Positions 8,877 to 17,511 of a stretch of 64,000 bases of DNA are shown one piece after another. The stretch lies in the NCBI RefSeq assembly GCF_004803635.1, contig NZ_SSWX01000013.1, positions 62,001-126,000 of the forward strand, in the 5' to 3' direction. The first letter of the stretch is position 1. Every line of letters starts with the position of its first letter. The DNA is from Lampropedia aestuarii. Its GTDB lineage: Bacteria; Pseudomonadota; Gammaproteobacteria; Burkholderiales; Burkholderiaceae_C. A program made the position numbers and the translations under genes. The notes below the pieces were generated by a model. That model worked only from the letters and a program-made list of their open reading frames with translations. It was not told the origin of the DNA and ran no database searches.

Positions 8877-9482
8877 ATGTCTTTAGTCGCACACCAACAC
8901 AATTCCCAAGCGGTCAGCCCGCAAGCACAGCAAGATGCTGTTGTTGCAGAGCAAGTGAACAAGGAGTCACGCAGTTGGGACCGTACTCCAGGCGCGAGTT
9001 TGGAAGAGTGGATGACCAGTCGCATTGCCCGATTTTCAACGCGCAAATACGACTGGGATGCGTTGAAATTCCAAGCCGATTTTGACCCCAAGTTCCGCCG
9101 CGCGCAAATGCGCTATGTGGGCACAGGCGCAACTGGCGTGGGCAATGACCTCAATACCGTGCCCAGCGAGCATTTCACTTTTTCCACGATGGTAATCCCA
9201 GCTGGTCACGAAGGCCCGCCACATATTCACACCGATGTGGAAGAAATCTTTTTTGTCATTCGCGGCAAGCTCAAGCTGGTTATCACACATGGCGATGAGC
9301 GCTACGAGACGATTTTGACCGACCGCGATCTGGTCTCCGTGCCACCGGGTGTCTACCGTGAAGAAATCAACATCGGTGACGAAGACGCCTTGATGTGCGT
9401 GATGCTGGGCGCGAAAAAGCCCATCACGCCGACCTATCCAGCAGACCATCCACTGGCACACATCAAGCGCGAAAAAAAATAA
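8877..9482 (+). CDS. Cupin domain protein
   Basis: A 201-residue single cupin barrel at about residues 95-180 with an N-terminal extension. The first metal motif is PPHIHTDVEE (H116, H118, E122 or E123). In the second motif the usual His position is Tyr (PPGVYREE, Y160), so the metal site would be incomplete or unusual. Such proteins in aromatic clusters act as dioxygenases, isomerases or binding proteins. GAGGAG lies 8 bases before ATG 8877, which decides the start over ATG 8859. The role in this pathway is unknown. Confidence 0.8.
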   Translation: MSLVAHQHNSQAVSPQAQQDAVVAEQVNKESRSWDRTPGASLEEWMTSRIARFSTRKYDWDALKFQADFDPKFRRAQMRYVGTGATGVGNDLNTVPSEHFTFSTMVIPAGHEGPPHIHTDVEEIFFVIRGKLKLVITHGDERYETILTDRDLVSVPPGVYREEINIGDEDALMCVMLGAKKPITPTYPADHPLAHIKREKK

Positions 9483-9526
9483 CGCGTATCTAGGGCGTAT
9501 GCCTGAAGACGTTTCCTGATTCCAGC

Positions 9527-10498
9527 ATGTACACCACCATGACTTCCCCGATTGCTGCTCCTGCGCCTACGGACGCACCTAACCCCAGTGCCGCCCAACT
9601 CGAAGACTTGGAGGCTACTTTTGGCCTGTTCAATATTCGAATGGCCGACGGTGCTGTGGTTTCTGCGCGCGATACGGTCGCTGGCTTGGTTCAAGCGCCT
9701 GTGTTGGTGGCTTTGCATGGTATCGGTTCAGGTTCTGCCTCTTGGCTGGAGTTGGCGCGCATTTTTAATTTGCAACGCCGACTCTTGGCCTGGGACGCGC
9801 CCGGTTATGGCGAGTCCAGTCCTTTGGCCCAGGCGCAGCCACAAGCAACCGCGTATGCCCAACAACTGCAGCGTCTACTGGCTGCGTTGTCGATTGGTGA
9901 TTTTGTGTTGGTTGGGCATTCATTGGGTGCGCTCAGTGCGGCCGCTTTTACCGCAAGCATGGTGCCGGGGTTGATTCCGCGTGCACTGGTATTGATCAGT
10001 CCTGCATTGGGCTACGGTAGTGCGGCCCGAGTAGCCGAAGGCCAGCGGGTGCGTGCACAGCGGCTGGCCAGCATTGAAGATCCCGGTATAGCGGCCATGG
10101 CTGCTGCGCGCTATAGCCATTTGCTCAGTGCGCAAGCCAGTGGCAATGCCAAGGCCTGGGTGCACTGGAATATGGCACGTTTGCAGCCACAAGGCTACCG
10201 CCAAGCAACGGAGTTGCTGTGCGGTGATGACCTGTTGCGCTATTGCCGTGCGATTGAAGCCCAACGCCAGCGCAAAGGCTCGCCGCTGTATCGCTTGCCC
10301 GTGCACATTTGGACTGGCAGTGCCGATGCCATTACTACGCCTTCGCAATGCCAGCAGGTGGCCGATGTTTTTTCTGAGCCCTTGGGGCTGATTGAGGGCG
10401 CCGGCCATGCCTGCTATGTAGAGCAGCCTCATGCCGTAGCCGAGCGGCTCAACCAGGTGTTAGCCACCTTGTCCTCCACTACGGCGAATGGCGTGTGA
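9527..10498 (+). CDS. Alpha/beta hydrolase
   Basis: A 323-residue alpha/beta-hydrolase. The oxyanion-hole motif HGIGSGSASW is near residue 64, the nucleophile elbow is GHSLGA (S132), the acid lies in WTGSADAI and the base His in EGAGHACY. This triad order matches the C-C bond hydrolases of meta-cleavage pathways (MhpC/BphD-like) and also esterases. The presence of an extradiol-type VOC enzyme in the same cluster makes a ring-fission-product hydrolase plausible. ATG 9527 is used; ATG 9539 is an alternative and neither has a clear ribosome site. Confidence 0.85.
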   Translation: MYTTMTSPIAAPAPTDAPNPSAAQLEDLEATFGLFNIRMADGAVVSARDTVAGLVQAPVLVALHGIGSGSASWLELARIFNLQRRLLAWDAPGYGESSPLAQAQPQATAYAQQLQRLLAALSIGDFVLVGHSLGALSAAAFTASMVPGLIPRALVLISPALGYGSAARVAEGQRVRAQRLASIEDPGIAAMAAARYSHLLSAQASGNAKAWVHWNMARLQPQGYRQATELLCGDDLLRYCRAIEAQRQRKGSPLYRLPVHIWTGSADAITTPSQCQQVADVFSEPLGLIEGAGHACYVEQPHAVAERLNQVLATLSSTTANGV

Positions 10499-10500
10499 AT

Positions 10501-11340
10501 ATGATCGATAAGCACCTGATTGATGCCCAAGAGCCTCGCTACATCGTTCCCGCGCTGGAGCGCGGCTTGATGATTCTTGGCCAATTCAGCCGCGAGAGGC
10601 GCGTCTGCAGCGCCCCTGAGTTAGCGCAAGGCTTGCAACTGCCGCGCTCTAGCGTGTTTCGCTTACTCAATACGCTGGAAAGCATGGGTTTTGTAGAGAA
10701 AACCGAAAGTGGGCGCGAGTACCGGCTGGGCTTGGGCGTGTTGCGTCTGGGCTTTGAATACCTGGCTTCGCTGGATTTGACCGAGTTGGGCAACCCTCTG
10801 GTCAATCGTTTGTGTCAGCAAACAGGCCATGCGGCCAATCTGGTGGTGCGCGATGGCAGCCATATCGTCTACATCAGCAAAGCGTCTGCGTCGAACAATC
10901 CATTTATTAGCTCTGTCTCCATAGGTACACGCCTGCCCGCGCATGCGACTGTTTTAGGGCAGGTGGTCTTAAGCGAGCTGAACTTTGAGCAGCTCAACCA
11001 TTTATATCCAGGCACTGAATTGAAATCTTTTACCAAACACACCCCCCGAAATGTGCAGGCACTCTACGACGCCACCCAGTGCATTCGGTCGCAATCCTAT
11101 GTGGTCGGTGAGGGGGTGTATGAAGCCCATATCTCTACCGTTGCAGCACCCGTTTTTAATCACAGTGGACAGATTGTGGCCGCCATGGGCGTCACATTAG
11201 GCACTCCTGCGATCGATGACAGCCAGCGCATGCTGTTGATTGATCGCGTGTGTGAATGTGCCAATGAGCTGTCGGCGCTGCTTGATTATGCGCCTGCGAT
11301 ACAGCGTCGCAAACTGGTCACGCAGTGGGCCATGCAGTAA
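10501..11340 (+). CDS. IclR family transcriptional regulator
   Basis: A 279-residue regulator. The N-terminal winged helix (about residues 10-75) has LERGLMILGQFSRE, ELAQGLQLPRSSVFRLLNTLE and GFVEKTES. The effector domain has LVVRDGSHIVYISK and PAHATVLGQVVLSEL, typical of IclR proteins that sense aromatic or short-chain acids. The gene begins 2 bases after the hydrolase stop; a GTG at 10495 overlapping that stop is an alternative start. Its place within the catabolic operon suggests it controls the operon, with the inverted repeats at 5025-5110 as candidate targets. Confidence 0.9.
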   Translation: MIDKHLIDAQEPRYIVPALERGLMILGQFSRERRVCSAPELAQGLQLPRSSVFRLLNTLESMGFVEKTESGREYRLGLGVLRLGFEYLASLDLTELGNPLVNRLCQQTGHAANLVVRDGSHIVYISKASASNNPFISSVSIGTRLPAHATVLGQVVLSELNFEQLNHLYPGTELKSFTKHTPRNVQALYDATQCIRSQSYVVGEGVYEAHISTVAAPVFNHSGQIVAAMGVTLGTPAIDDSQRMLLIDRVCECANELSALLDYAPAIQRRKLVTQWAMQ

Positions 11341-11348
11341 GGAGCGGT

Positions 11349-12176
11349 ATGCAAAACAACAACCGATTCTCCAGTGATGCGCTGGCGGGCCAAACCGCTG
11401 TTGTGACAGGGGGTAGTTCCGGCATTGGCTTGGCGACGGCAGACTTGCTATTGGCCTGTGGTGCCAAGGTCGCCATTTGTGGGCGCAACCCCGAGCGGCT
11501 GGCCGCTGCGCGCGCGCAATTGCAGGCCGCGCACCCCAACGCGCAATTGCATGCGCAAACCTGCGATGTACTTGACGAGAGCAGCGTGCGTGCGTTTGCT
11601 TTGGAGGTGCAAACCACATTGGGCCCAGCCTCGGTGCTCATCAACAACGCAGGGCAGGGCCGTGTTTCGACCTTTGCGACAACCGATGACGACGCTTGGC
11701 GCGATGAGCTCAATCTCAAGTTTTTCTCGATCATCTACCCGACACGGGCGTTTTTACCGCAGCTGGAGCAACAAGCTCGGCAACTGGGAGATGCAGCGAT
11801 TGTTTGCTCCAACTCGCTACTGGCGCGCCAGCCCGAGGCCCATATGGTGGCGACTTCTGCAGCGCGTGCAGGTCTTGTCAATCTGGTGCGCTCAATGGCC
11901 ACTGAATTCGCCCCCAAGGCAGTGCGCGTCAATGGCATTTTGATTGGTTTGATCGAGTCAGGCCAATGGCGACGCCGCTTTGCCGCGCGTGATAACCAGG
12001 CGCTCGATTGGCCAGAGTGGAGCGCTGCCTTGGCACAACAAAAACACATACCAATGGGGCGCTTAGGCAGGCCTGAAGAGGCTGCGCAAGCCATTGTTTT
12101 TCTCGCGTCCCCGCTGGCCAGTTACACGACTGGCAGCCATATTGATATTTCTGGAGGTCATTCTCGTTATGCATGA
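11349..12176 (+). CDS. SDR family protein with altered active site
   Basis: A 275-residue SDR fold. The cofactor motif TGGSSGIG is at 20-27, NNAG at 99-102 and the catalytic Ser region is VCSNS. Where the classical YxxxK should stand the sequence reads TSAAR (T169, R173), so both catalytic residues are replaced while the flanking helix (AGLVNLVRSMATEFA) and the C-terminal SGGH are kept. It may be a non-catalytic partner, or use a different mechanism as in some BKR-like SDR subgroups. AAGGAG precedes ATG 11349. The stop overlaps the next gene by 8 bases. Confidence 0.85.
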   Translation: MQNNNRFSSDALAGQTAVVTGGSSGIGLATADLLLACGAKVAICGRNPERLAAARAQLQAAHPNAQLHAQTCDVLDESSVRAFALEVQTTLGPASVLINNAGQGRVSTFATTDDDAWRDELNLKFFSIIYPTRAFLPQLEQQARQLGDAAIVCSNSLLARQPEAHMVATSAARAGLVNLVRSMATEFAPKAVRVNGILIGLIESGQWRRRFAARDNQALDWPEWSAALAQQKHIPMGRLGRPEEAAQAIVFLASPLASYTTGSHIDISGGHSRYA

Positions 12177-13869
12177 TAAGAACCAACCCACCTTGGTCAC
12201 CGTTGGCGCTGTAGTTGCTGCTTTCTTGGAGAAATGCGGTGTCAAGGCCGCATTTGGCGTGATCTCCATTCACAATATGCCGATTCTCGATGCCTTCGCA
12301 CAGCGCGGTCAGGTGCGCTTTGTGCCTGCTCGCGGTGAAGCTGGCGCTGGCAATATGGCAGATGCTTATGCGCGCTCTACCTCCAGCCTGGGAGTGTGTA
12401 TTACCAGCACGGGTCCAGCCTCTGGCAACATCGCTGGCAGCCTGGTCGAGGCCACCACCGCAGGCGCGCCAGTGCTGCACATCACGGGCCAGATTGAGGT
12501 GCCCTATCTGGACCGAAAAATGGCCTACATCCATGAAGCGCCGGAGCAGCTCAAAATGCTCGAGGCGGTTTCCAAGGCGGCTTTTCGTGTCTGGACGGCA
12601 GACAATGCATTGGGCGTGTTGAAAAAAGCCGTGCAAGTGGCCATGACCGCGCCGACCGGGCCGGTCAGCATTGAAATCCCGATTGATGTACAGCAGGCCC
12701 TGATCCCGATGCCTGAGGATCTGTCGCCTCTGCCGATTGCCACGGCTGTGCCCGCTGAGGCAGCTCTGGACCAATTGGCCGAGCGGCTGGCCCAAACGAA
12801 ACGGCCGTTGCTGTGGCTCGGTGGTGGCGCGCGCGACGCAGGCGAGGCCGTCAAACGCCTGCAGAAGCTGGGCTTTGGTATTGTCAGCACAGTGCAAGGG
12901 CGGGGCATTGTGGCCGAAGACGACCCCGGCTCGCTGGGGGCCTACAACATCCATAAACCAGTCGAGGCCTTCTACCAAACCTGCGATGCGATGCTGGTGG
13001 TGGGCTCGCGCTTGCGCAGCAACGAAACCCTGACCTACGAGCTCAAGCTGCCCCAACCATTGCTGCGAATCGATGTCGACAGCGCCGCCAATGGGCGCTG
13101 CTATGCCAACGAACAATTTGTCTGCGGCGATGCCAAGCTGGCGCTGGAAGGTTTGGCCGACCGTCTGGAACAACGCGCTTGGCGAGCCGAGCCGCAATTG
13201 CTGCGTGACCTGCGCCAAGTTCATGACGAGGTTGTCGCGACTTTACGCGATGGTTTGGGGCCTTATGCCGCCCTGGTGCAGCAGATTCAGCAGGTGGCCG
13301 GGCGCAATTTCAATTGGGTGCGCGATGTGACCATCTCCAACAGCACCTGGGGTAACCGTGAGCTGCGGGTATTTGAGAAAAACCAGGGCGTGCATGCCAC
13401 TGGTGGTGGCATAGGCCAGGGCATGCCCATGGCCATTGGCGCAGCGGTAGGCGCGGCCGCGACACACTCTGGCCGTAAAACGCTGTGTATTGCAGGAGAT
13501 GGTGGATTCATCCTGAATTTGGGTGAATTGGCGACCTTGGTGCAAGAGCAGTGCGATGCTGTGATTGTCTTGATGAACGACAAAGGCTACGGCGTGATCA
13601 AGAACATCCAAGTGGCGCAATACGGTAGTCGCCACTGCTATGTCGATTTGCACACGCCCGATTACGAGCAGCTGTGCGCCTCTTTGCAACTGCCCCATGC
13701 GCGTCTTACCAATATGGCTGATTTGCCCGCTTTGTTGCAACAGGCGCACGCGCAAAAAGGGCCGTTCATGCTGGAGGTCGACATGCTCTCAATTGGCAGT
13801 TTCAAAAGCCATTTTGCTGGACCACCGGTCAACAAGCTCAAGCAAATCCCAGCCTTGGCACCTGTGTAA
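12169..13869 (+). CDS. Thiamine diphosphate-dependent enzyme (acetolactate synthase / benzoylformate decarboxylase family)
   Basis: A 566-residue three-domain ThDP enzyme. The PYR domain carries the catalytic Glu (E57 in RGEAGAGNMADAYA). The middle domain has LWLGGGARDAG. The PP domain has the ThDP/Mg motif from GDGG (about 443) to NDKGYG (about 470). The family cleaves or decarboxylates 2-oxo acids or joins carbonyls. It could decarboxylate an arylglyoxylate or cleave an acyl intermediate here. ATG 12169 has GGAGG upstream and overlaps the SDR stop, showing translational coupling. The stop codon TAA coincides with the end of repeat copy B. Confidence 0.88.
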   Translation: MHDKNQPTLVTVGAVVAAFLEKCGVKAAFGVISIHNMPILDAFAQRGQVRFVPARGEAGAGNMADAYARSTSSLGVCITSTGPASGNIAGSLVEATTAGAPVLHITGQIEVPYLDRKMAYIHEAPEQLKMLEAVSKAAFRVWTADNALGVLKKAVQVAMTAPTGPVSIEIPIDVQQALIPMPEDLSPLPIATAVPAEAALDQLAERLAQTKRPLLWLGGGARDAGEAVKRLQKLGFGIVSTVQGRGIVAEDDPGSLGAYNIHKPVEAFYQTCDAMLVVGSRLRSNETLTYELKLPQPLLRIDVDSAANGRCYANEQFVCGDAKLALEGLADRLEQRAWRAEPQLLRDLRQVHDEVVATLRDGLGPYAALVQQIQQVAGRNFNWVRDVTISNSTWGNRELRVFEKNQGVHATGGGIGQGMPMAIGAAVGAAATHSGRKTLCIAGDGGFILNLGELATLVQEQCDAVIVLMNDKGYGVIKNIQVAQYGSRHCYVDLHTPDYEQLCASLQLPHARLTNMADLPALLQQAHAQKGPFMLEVDMLSIGSFKSHFAGPPVNKLKQIPALAPV

Positions 13870-14139
13870 GAGCCCGTTCATCATTTCGGCGCATACCGCA
13901 TTGGAGCCTAAAAGAAGACGGTGCGCGGCTAAACGCAGTCGGGTCATTGGCCCGGCAAGAATTTTTAATAAAGCAGCGTGCCGTTTGGGCACTAACCCGC
14001 GAAAAAACAGCAAGGCTCACAAGCAGTATGGCTGCGCTGCCCGCTTCGCTCATGCACATGCATGGGCGGCAACAGCCGCCTTGCACTGCCACTGTTTCAT
14101 GCCTTGCGCGCCTGCGTGCAGAAGATGAACAGGCTCTAA
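13867..14139. repeat. Interspersed inverted-repeat element, copy B
   Basis: A 273-bp element. The left end TAAGAGCCCGTTCATCATT and the complement of the right end, AGAGCCTGTTCATCTTC, are inverted repeats matching copies A and C. The inner hairpin is CATGC-acat-GCATG at about 14054-14067, followed by GGCGGCAACAGCC. It is about 100 bp longer than A and C because of extra sequence in the left half. It sits inside the catabolic cluster between the ThDP-enzyme gene and the aspartate-dehydrogenase-like gene, and its first three bases are the stop codon of the former. Confidence 0.8.
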
Positions 14140-14178
14140 GGCATCACCCGATATGGATTTGTATTGCAGACACCGCCT

Positions 14179-15000
14179 ATGACAACACCACTGAATATTG
14201 CTTTGATTGGATTTGGCGCGATTGGCAGCGCCGCTGCAGCCCTGTTGCAGCAAACGCCACAAGTGCGCTTGGCCGCAGTCGTGCTGGCTGATTTATCGCC
14301 TGCTTCTTGGATGCCTGAAACTGTGGAGCAACTGGCGCAATGGGCCCCAGAGGCTGAACTGCTCGACCATGTGCCCACCACCGGTATTGATCTGGTCGTG
14401 GAAGCTGCCGGCCATGCCGCAATCCACCAGCATATCTTGGCCGCATTGCAGCGCGGACAGGCTTGCATCGTTGCATCGATGGGGGCCTTGTCTGAGCCAG
14501 GCTTGGCCGAGGAACTGGAAGAGGCCGCGCGCCAAGGGCAGACCCAGGTGGAGTTTGTATCCGGCGCTATCGGTGCGGTTGATGCATTGGCCGCAGCCAA
14601 GATTGGTGGGCTGAGCTCGGTGCGCTACACCGGTCGCAAACCGCCATTGGCCTGGCTGGGCACGCCCGCTGAGCGATCGGTGGATTTGCAAAGCCTTGAT
14701 CAGGCGCACACCCTGTTTGAGGGTTCTGCGCGAGAGGCAGCAGCCCAGTTTCCCAAAAATGCGAATGTGGCCGCGACCATTTCGTTGGCGGGTTTGGGCA
14801 TGGATGCGACGCAAGTGCGCCTGATCGCAGACCCCAATGTGACCGACAACATCCACACTGTAGAAGCCGCTGGCGCATTTGGGAGCTTTGAGTTGACGAT
14901 GCGCAATTTGCCTCTGGAGGCCAATCCCAAAACATCGGCACAAACGGTCTACAGCCTGGTGCGGGCGATCCGCAACCGGGTTGTACATACAGTGATTTGA
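14179..15000 (+). CDS. Aspartate dehydrogenase-like protein (NadX family)
   Basis: A 273-residue NAD(P)-dependent dehydrogenase. The Rossmann motif IALIGFGAIGSAAA is near the N terminus, EAAGHAAI carries the conserved His, then come SMGALSEP, SGAIGAVDALAAA and the C-terminal block PKNANVAATISLAGLG. The known family reaction interconverts L-aspartate and iminosuccinate/oxaloacetate. In this cluster it may instead handle a substituted amino or oxo acid from ring cleavage. ATG 14179 is preferred over TTG 14164. Repeat copy B separates it from the upstream genes, so it may depend on read-through or its own promoter. Confidence 0.85.
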   Translation: MTTPLNIALIGFGAIGSAAAALLQQTPQVRLAAVVLADLSPASWMPETVEQLAQWAPEAELLDHVPTTGIDLVVEAAGHAAIHQHILAALQRGQACIVASMGALSEPGLAEELEEAARQGQTQVEFVSGAIGAVDALAAAKIGGLSSVRYTGRKPPLAWLGTPAERSVDLQSLDQAHTLFEGSAREAAAQFPKNANVAATISLAGLGMDATQVRLIADPNVTDNIHTVEAAGAFGSFELTMRNLPLEANPKTSAQTVYSLVRAIRNRVVHTVI

Positions 15001-15020
15001 TCAAGACAAGGACGAGCACG

Positions 15021-16502
15021 ATGAGCACTACACATGACACATGGCAGATCAATGTCGCTGGTGAATGGCGCAATGGTCGAGGTGAGGCCTATGCCAGCAC
15101 CTACCCAGCCACCGGCGAAGAGGTGGGGCGGCTTCACGCCGCCTCGGTAGAAGACACCAACGAAGCCATTGAGCGCGCACACCAGGCCTTCAGCACCAGC
15201 GATTGGGCCAGCCGCCTGCCACACCAGCGTGCTGAAGTGCTCTACCGCGTTGCACAGATGATCCGCGATGGCGCTGAAGAACTGGCCCAATTGCAGCGTT
15301 TGGATAACGGCAAGCCGATCAACGAAACCCGTGCGTTGGTCGCCAGTGCCGCCAGCACATTCCAGTTCTTTGGCGCTGCTTGCGAAACATTGGAAGAGAC
15401 CATCACACCATCGCGAGGCGACTACGTGACCATGAGTGTGCATGAACCCATGGGCGTTGTGGCTGCGATCACGCCGTGGAACTCGCCCATTGCCAGTGAT
15501 GCACAAAAATTGGCGCCTGCGCTGGCTGCTGGTAATGCGGTCATTCTCAAGCCTGCAGAGGTCACGCCGCTGCTGTCTTTGGAGCTGGCGCGTATTTGCG
15601 AGGCAGCAGGTGTGCCCAAAGGCATGCTCAGCGTGTTGCCGGGCAAAGGCTCGGTCATTGGCGATGCGATTACCAAACATCCTTTGGTCAAACGGGTTTC
15701 CTTTACCGGTGGCACCAACACCGGCAAGCACATTGCCAGGATTGCGGCCGACAAAATGATGCCCGTCTCGATGGAGCTGGGCGGCAAGTCGGCCACGATG
15801 GTGCTTGAAGATGCCGATCTGGACCACGCAATCGCAGGCGTTTTGTATGGCATTTTCAGCAGCTCGGGCGAGTCATGCATTGCCGGCTCGCGCTTGTTTG
15901 TGGCGCGCCGCATTTACGAAGAGTTTGTTGACCGCCTGGTGGATGGCGCGCAGCGCTTGCGGGTGGGCGACCCTGCCAGCGAAGACACGCAAATGGGTCC
16001 GCTGATTACCGCCAAGCACCGTGAAAGCATCGAGCGCTATGTGGCCATGGGCGTGGACGAGGGCGGCCGGATTCGCACCGGCGGGGTGCGCCCCAGTGGC
16101 GCGCAGTTTGACAAAGGCTGGTTCTACACGCCGACCATTATCGAAGGTCTGAACAACCAGGCCCGCATTGCTCAGGAAGAAATTTTTGGTCCGGTCTTGG
16201 TGGCCATGCCTTTTGATGACGAGGCATCGCTGATCGAGCAGGCCAATGACAGCGTGTACGCCCTGGCTGCAGGCGTGTGGAGCCGTGACTTTAAACGCGC
16301 CTGGAAACTGGGCCGCGCCGTACAAGCGGGCACGGTCTGGGTCAATACCTACAAGCAGTTCTCGATCGCCACGCCATTTGGCGGCTGGCGCGACTCGGGC
16401 CTGGGGCGTGAAAAAGGGCGTGAAGGCATTTTCCAGTACATGGAGCAAAAAAGCATGTACTGGGGAACCAACGAGACACCACTGGCATGGGCCGGGGTTT
16501 GA
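15021..16502 (+). CDS. Aldehyde dehydrogenase family protein
   Basis: A 493-residue ALDH of normal length. The catalytic Cys is C286 (SGESCIAGS), the general-base Glu is E252 (SMELGGKSA), the cofactor segment is FTGGTNTGK and the C-terminal signature is PFGGWRDSGLGREKG. It oxidises an aldehyde to an acid with NAD(P)+. Semialdehydes from extradiol ring cleavage (2-hydroxy- or 2-aminomuconate semialdehyde type) are plausible substrates given the VOC enzyme gene 26 bases downstream. AAGGACGAG precedes ATG 15021. Confidence 0.9.
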   Translation: MSTTHDTWQINVAGEWRNGRGEAYASTYPATGEEVGRLHAASVEDTNEAIERAHQAFSTSDWASRLPHQRAEVLYRVAQMIRDGAEELAQLQRLDNGKPINETRALVASAASTFQFFGAACETLEETITPSRGDYVTMSVHEPMGVVAAITPWNSPIASDAQKLAPALAAGNAVILKPAEVTPLLSLELARICEAAGVPKGMLSVLPGKGSVIGDAITKHPLVKRVSFTGGTNTGKHIARIAADKMMPVSMELGGKSATMVLEDADLDHAIAGVLYGIFSSSGESCIAGSRLFVARRIYEEFVDRLVDGAQRLRVGDPASEDTQMGPLITAKHRESIERYVAMGVDEGGRIRTGGVRPSGAQFDKGWFYTPTIIEGLNNQARIAQEEIFGPVLVAMPFDDEASLIEQANDSVYALAAGVWSRDFKRAWKLGRAVQAGTVWVNTYKQFSIATPFGGWRDSGLGREKGREGIFQYMEQKSMYWGTNETPLAWAGV

Positions 16503-16528
16503 TTCATGGGCATACAAGGAGTCGCAAG

Positions 16529-17500
16529 ATGAGCGTATTAGGGATTGACCAAATCACGTATGGAGTTCAGGACCTGGCGACCTGCCAGCGCTTTATGCTG
16601 GACTGGGGACTGGCGCTGAGTAGCGAAGCCGAAGACCACATCGTCCTTAGCAGCCTCAACGGCTGCAAGGTCGTGCTTGCCAAGGCCGACAAGCCCGATT
16701 TGCCGCCAGCCATTGAAGAAGGCTCGACGCTGCGCGAAGTTGTCTGGGGCGTAGACAACGAGGCTGATCTGGAGGTCATTGCTGCCCGTATCCAGGGCGA
16801 TCCTGGCTTTGTCGATCAACGCGTAGAAGGCCAACGGCGCATCGGCTGCACCGACCCCAATGGCATGGCTGTGCGTTTTCAAGTCACGCAAAAAAAACCG
16901 ATTGAGGTGGCATGTGCTGCCATGAACACCTGGCAGGCACAGCCGCGTGTCAATACCCCATCACCAATTTACGAACGAGCCCAACCGATTGAGGTTGGCC
17001 ATGTGGTGTTTTTTGTGGCCGACGTGAAAAAAGTCGAGGCCTTCTACACCGAGCGTTTTGGTTTTGTGTCTTCAGATCGCTACCCAGAGCGGGGTGCTTT
17101 CATGCGCTGTGCAGAAAACGGCGGCCACCATGATTTGTTTTTGCTGCAGTTGCCCAATGGCAAGCGCGGCTTGAACCATGTGGCTTTTACAGTGCGCGAC
17201 ATCCATGAGGTGTTTGGTGGCGGCATGCACATCTCACGCTGCGGCTGGGAAACCCAGTTGGGCCCCGGACGCCATCCGGTGTCATCGGCGTACTTTTGGT
17301 ATTTCAAAAATCCGGCCGGAGCCTTGATCGAGTACTACGCCGACGAAGACCAGCTTACCGGCGACTGGGAGCCCCGCAACTTTGAGCCAGGCCCCACGGT
17401 GTTTGCCGAATGGGCCATCGACGGTGGTCTGGATGGCAACACGCGCCGCCAGAAAGATGCCAGTGGCCCGAAAGGCCAATTCTTGACGGAAAAGAACTGA
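16529..17500 (+). CDS. VOC family extradiol-type ring-cleavage dioxygenase
   Basis: A 323-residue protein with two vicinal-oxygen-chelate domains. The N-terminal domain (1-130) lacks metal ligands. The C-terminal domain keeps the 2-His-1-carboxylate set: H158 (EVGHVVFF), H217 (LNHVAFT) and E268 (LIEYY), the arrangement of type I extradiol dioxygenases that bind Fe(II) and open catechols beside the diol. Lengths of 290-320 are usual. AAGGAG lies before ATG 16529; a longer frame from 16487 overlaps the ALDH gene. The ring substrate is not identifiable. Confidence 0.85.
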   Translation: MSVLGIDQITYGVQDLATCQRFMLDWGLALSSEAEDHIVLSSLNGCKVVLAKADKPDLPPAIEEGSTLREVVWGVDNEADLEVIAARIQGDPGFVDQRVEGQRRIGCTDPNGMAVRFQVTQKKPIEVACAAMNTWQAQPRVNTPSPIYERAQPIEVGHVVFFVADVKKVEAFYTERFGFVSSDRYPERGAFMRCAENGGHHDLFLLQLPNGKRGLNHVAFTVRDIHEVFGGGMHISRCGWETQLGPGRHPVSSAYFWYFKNPAGALIEYYADEDQLTGDWEPRNFEPGPTVFAEWAIDGGLDGNTRRQKDASGPKGQFLTEKN

Positions 17501-17511
17501 AGGAGTCCAGG

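Noticed and set aside
11929-13224. A 431-codon minus frame opposite the SDR and ThDP genes
   Set aside because: Mirror of strongly supported coding regions on the other strand; composition is His/Gln-rich as in shadows.
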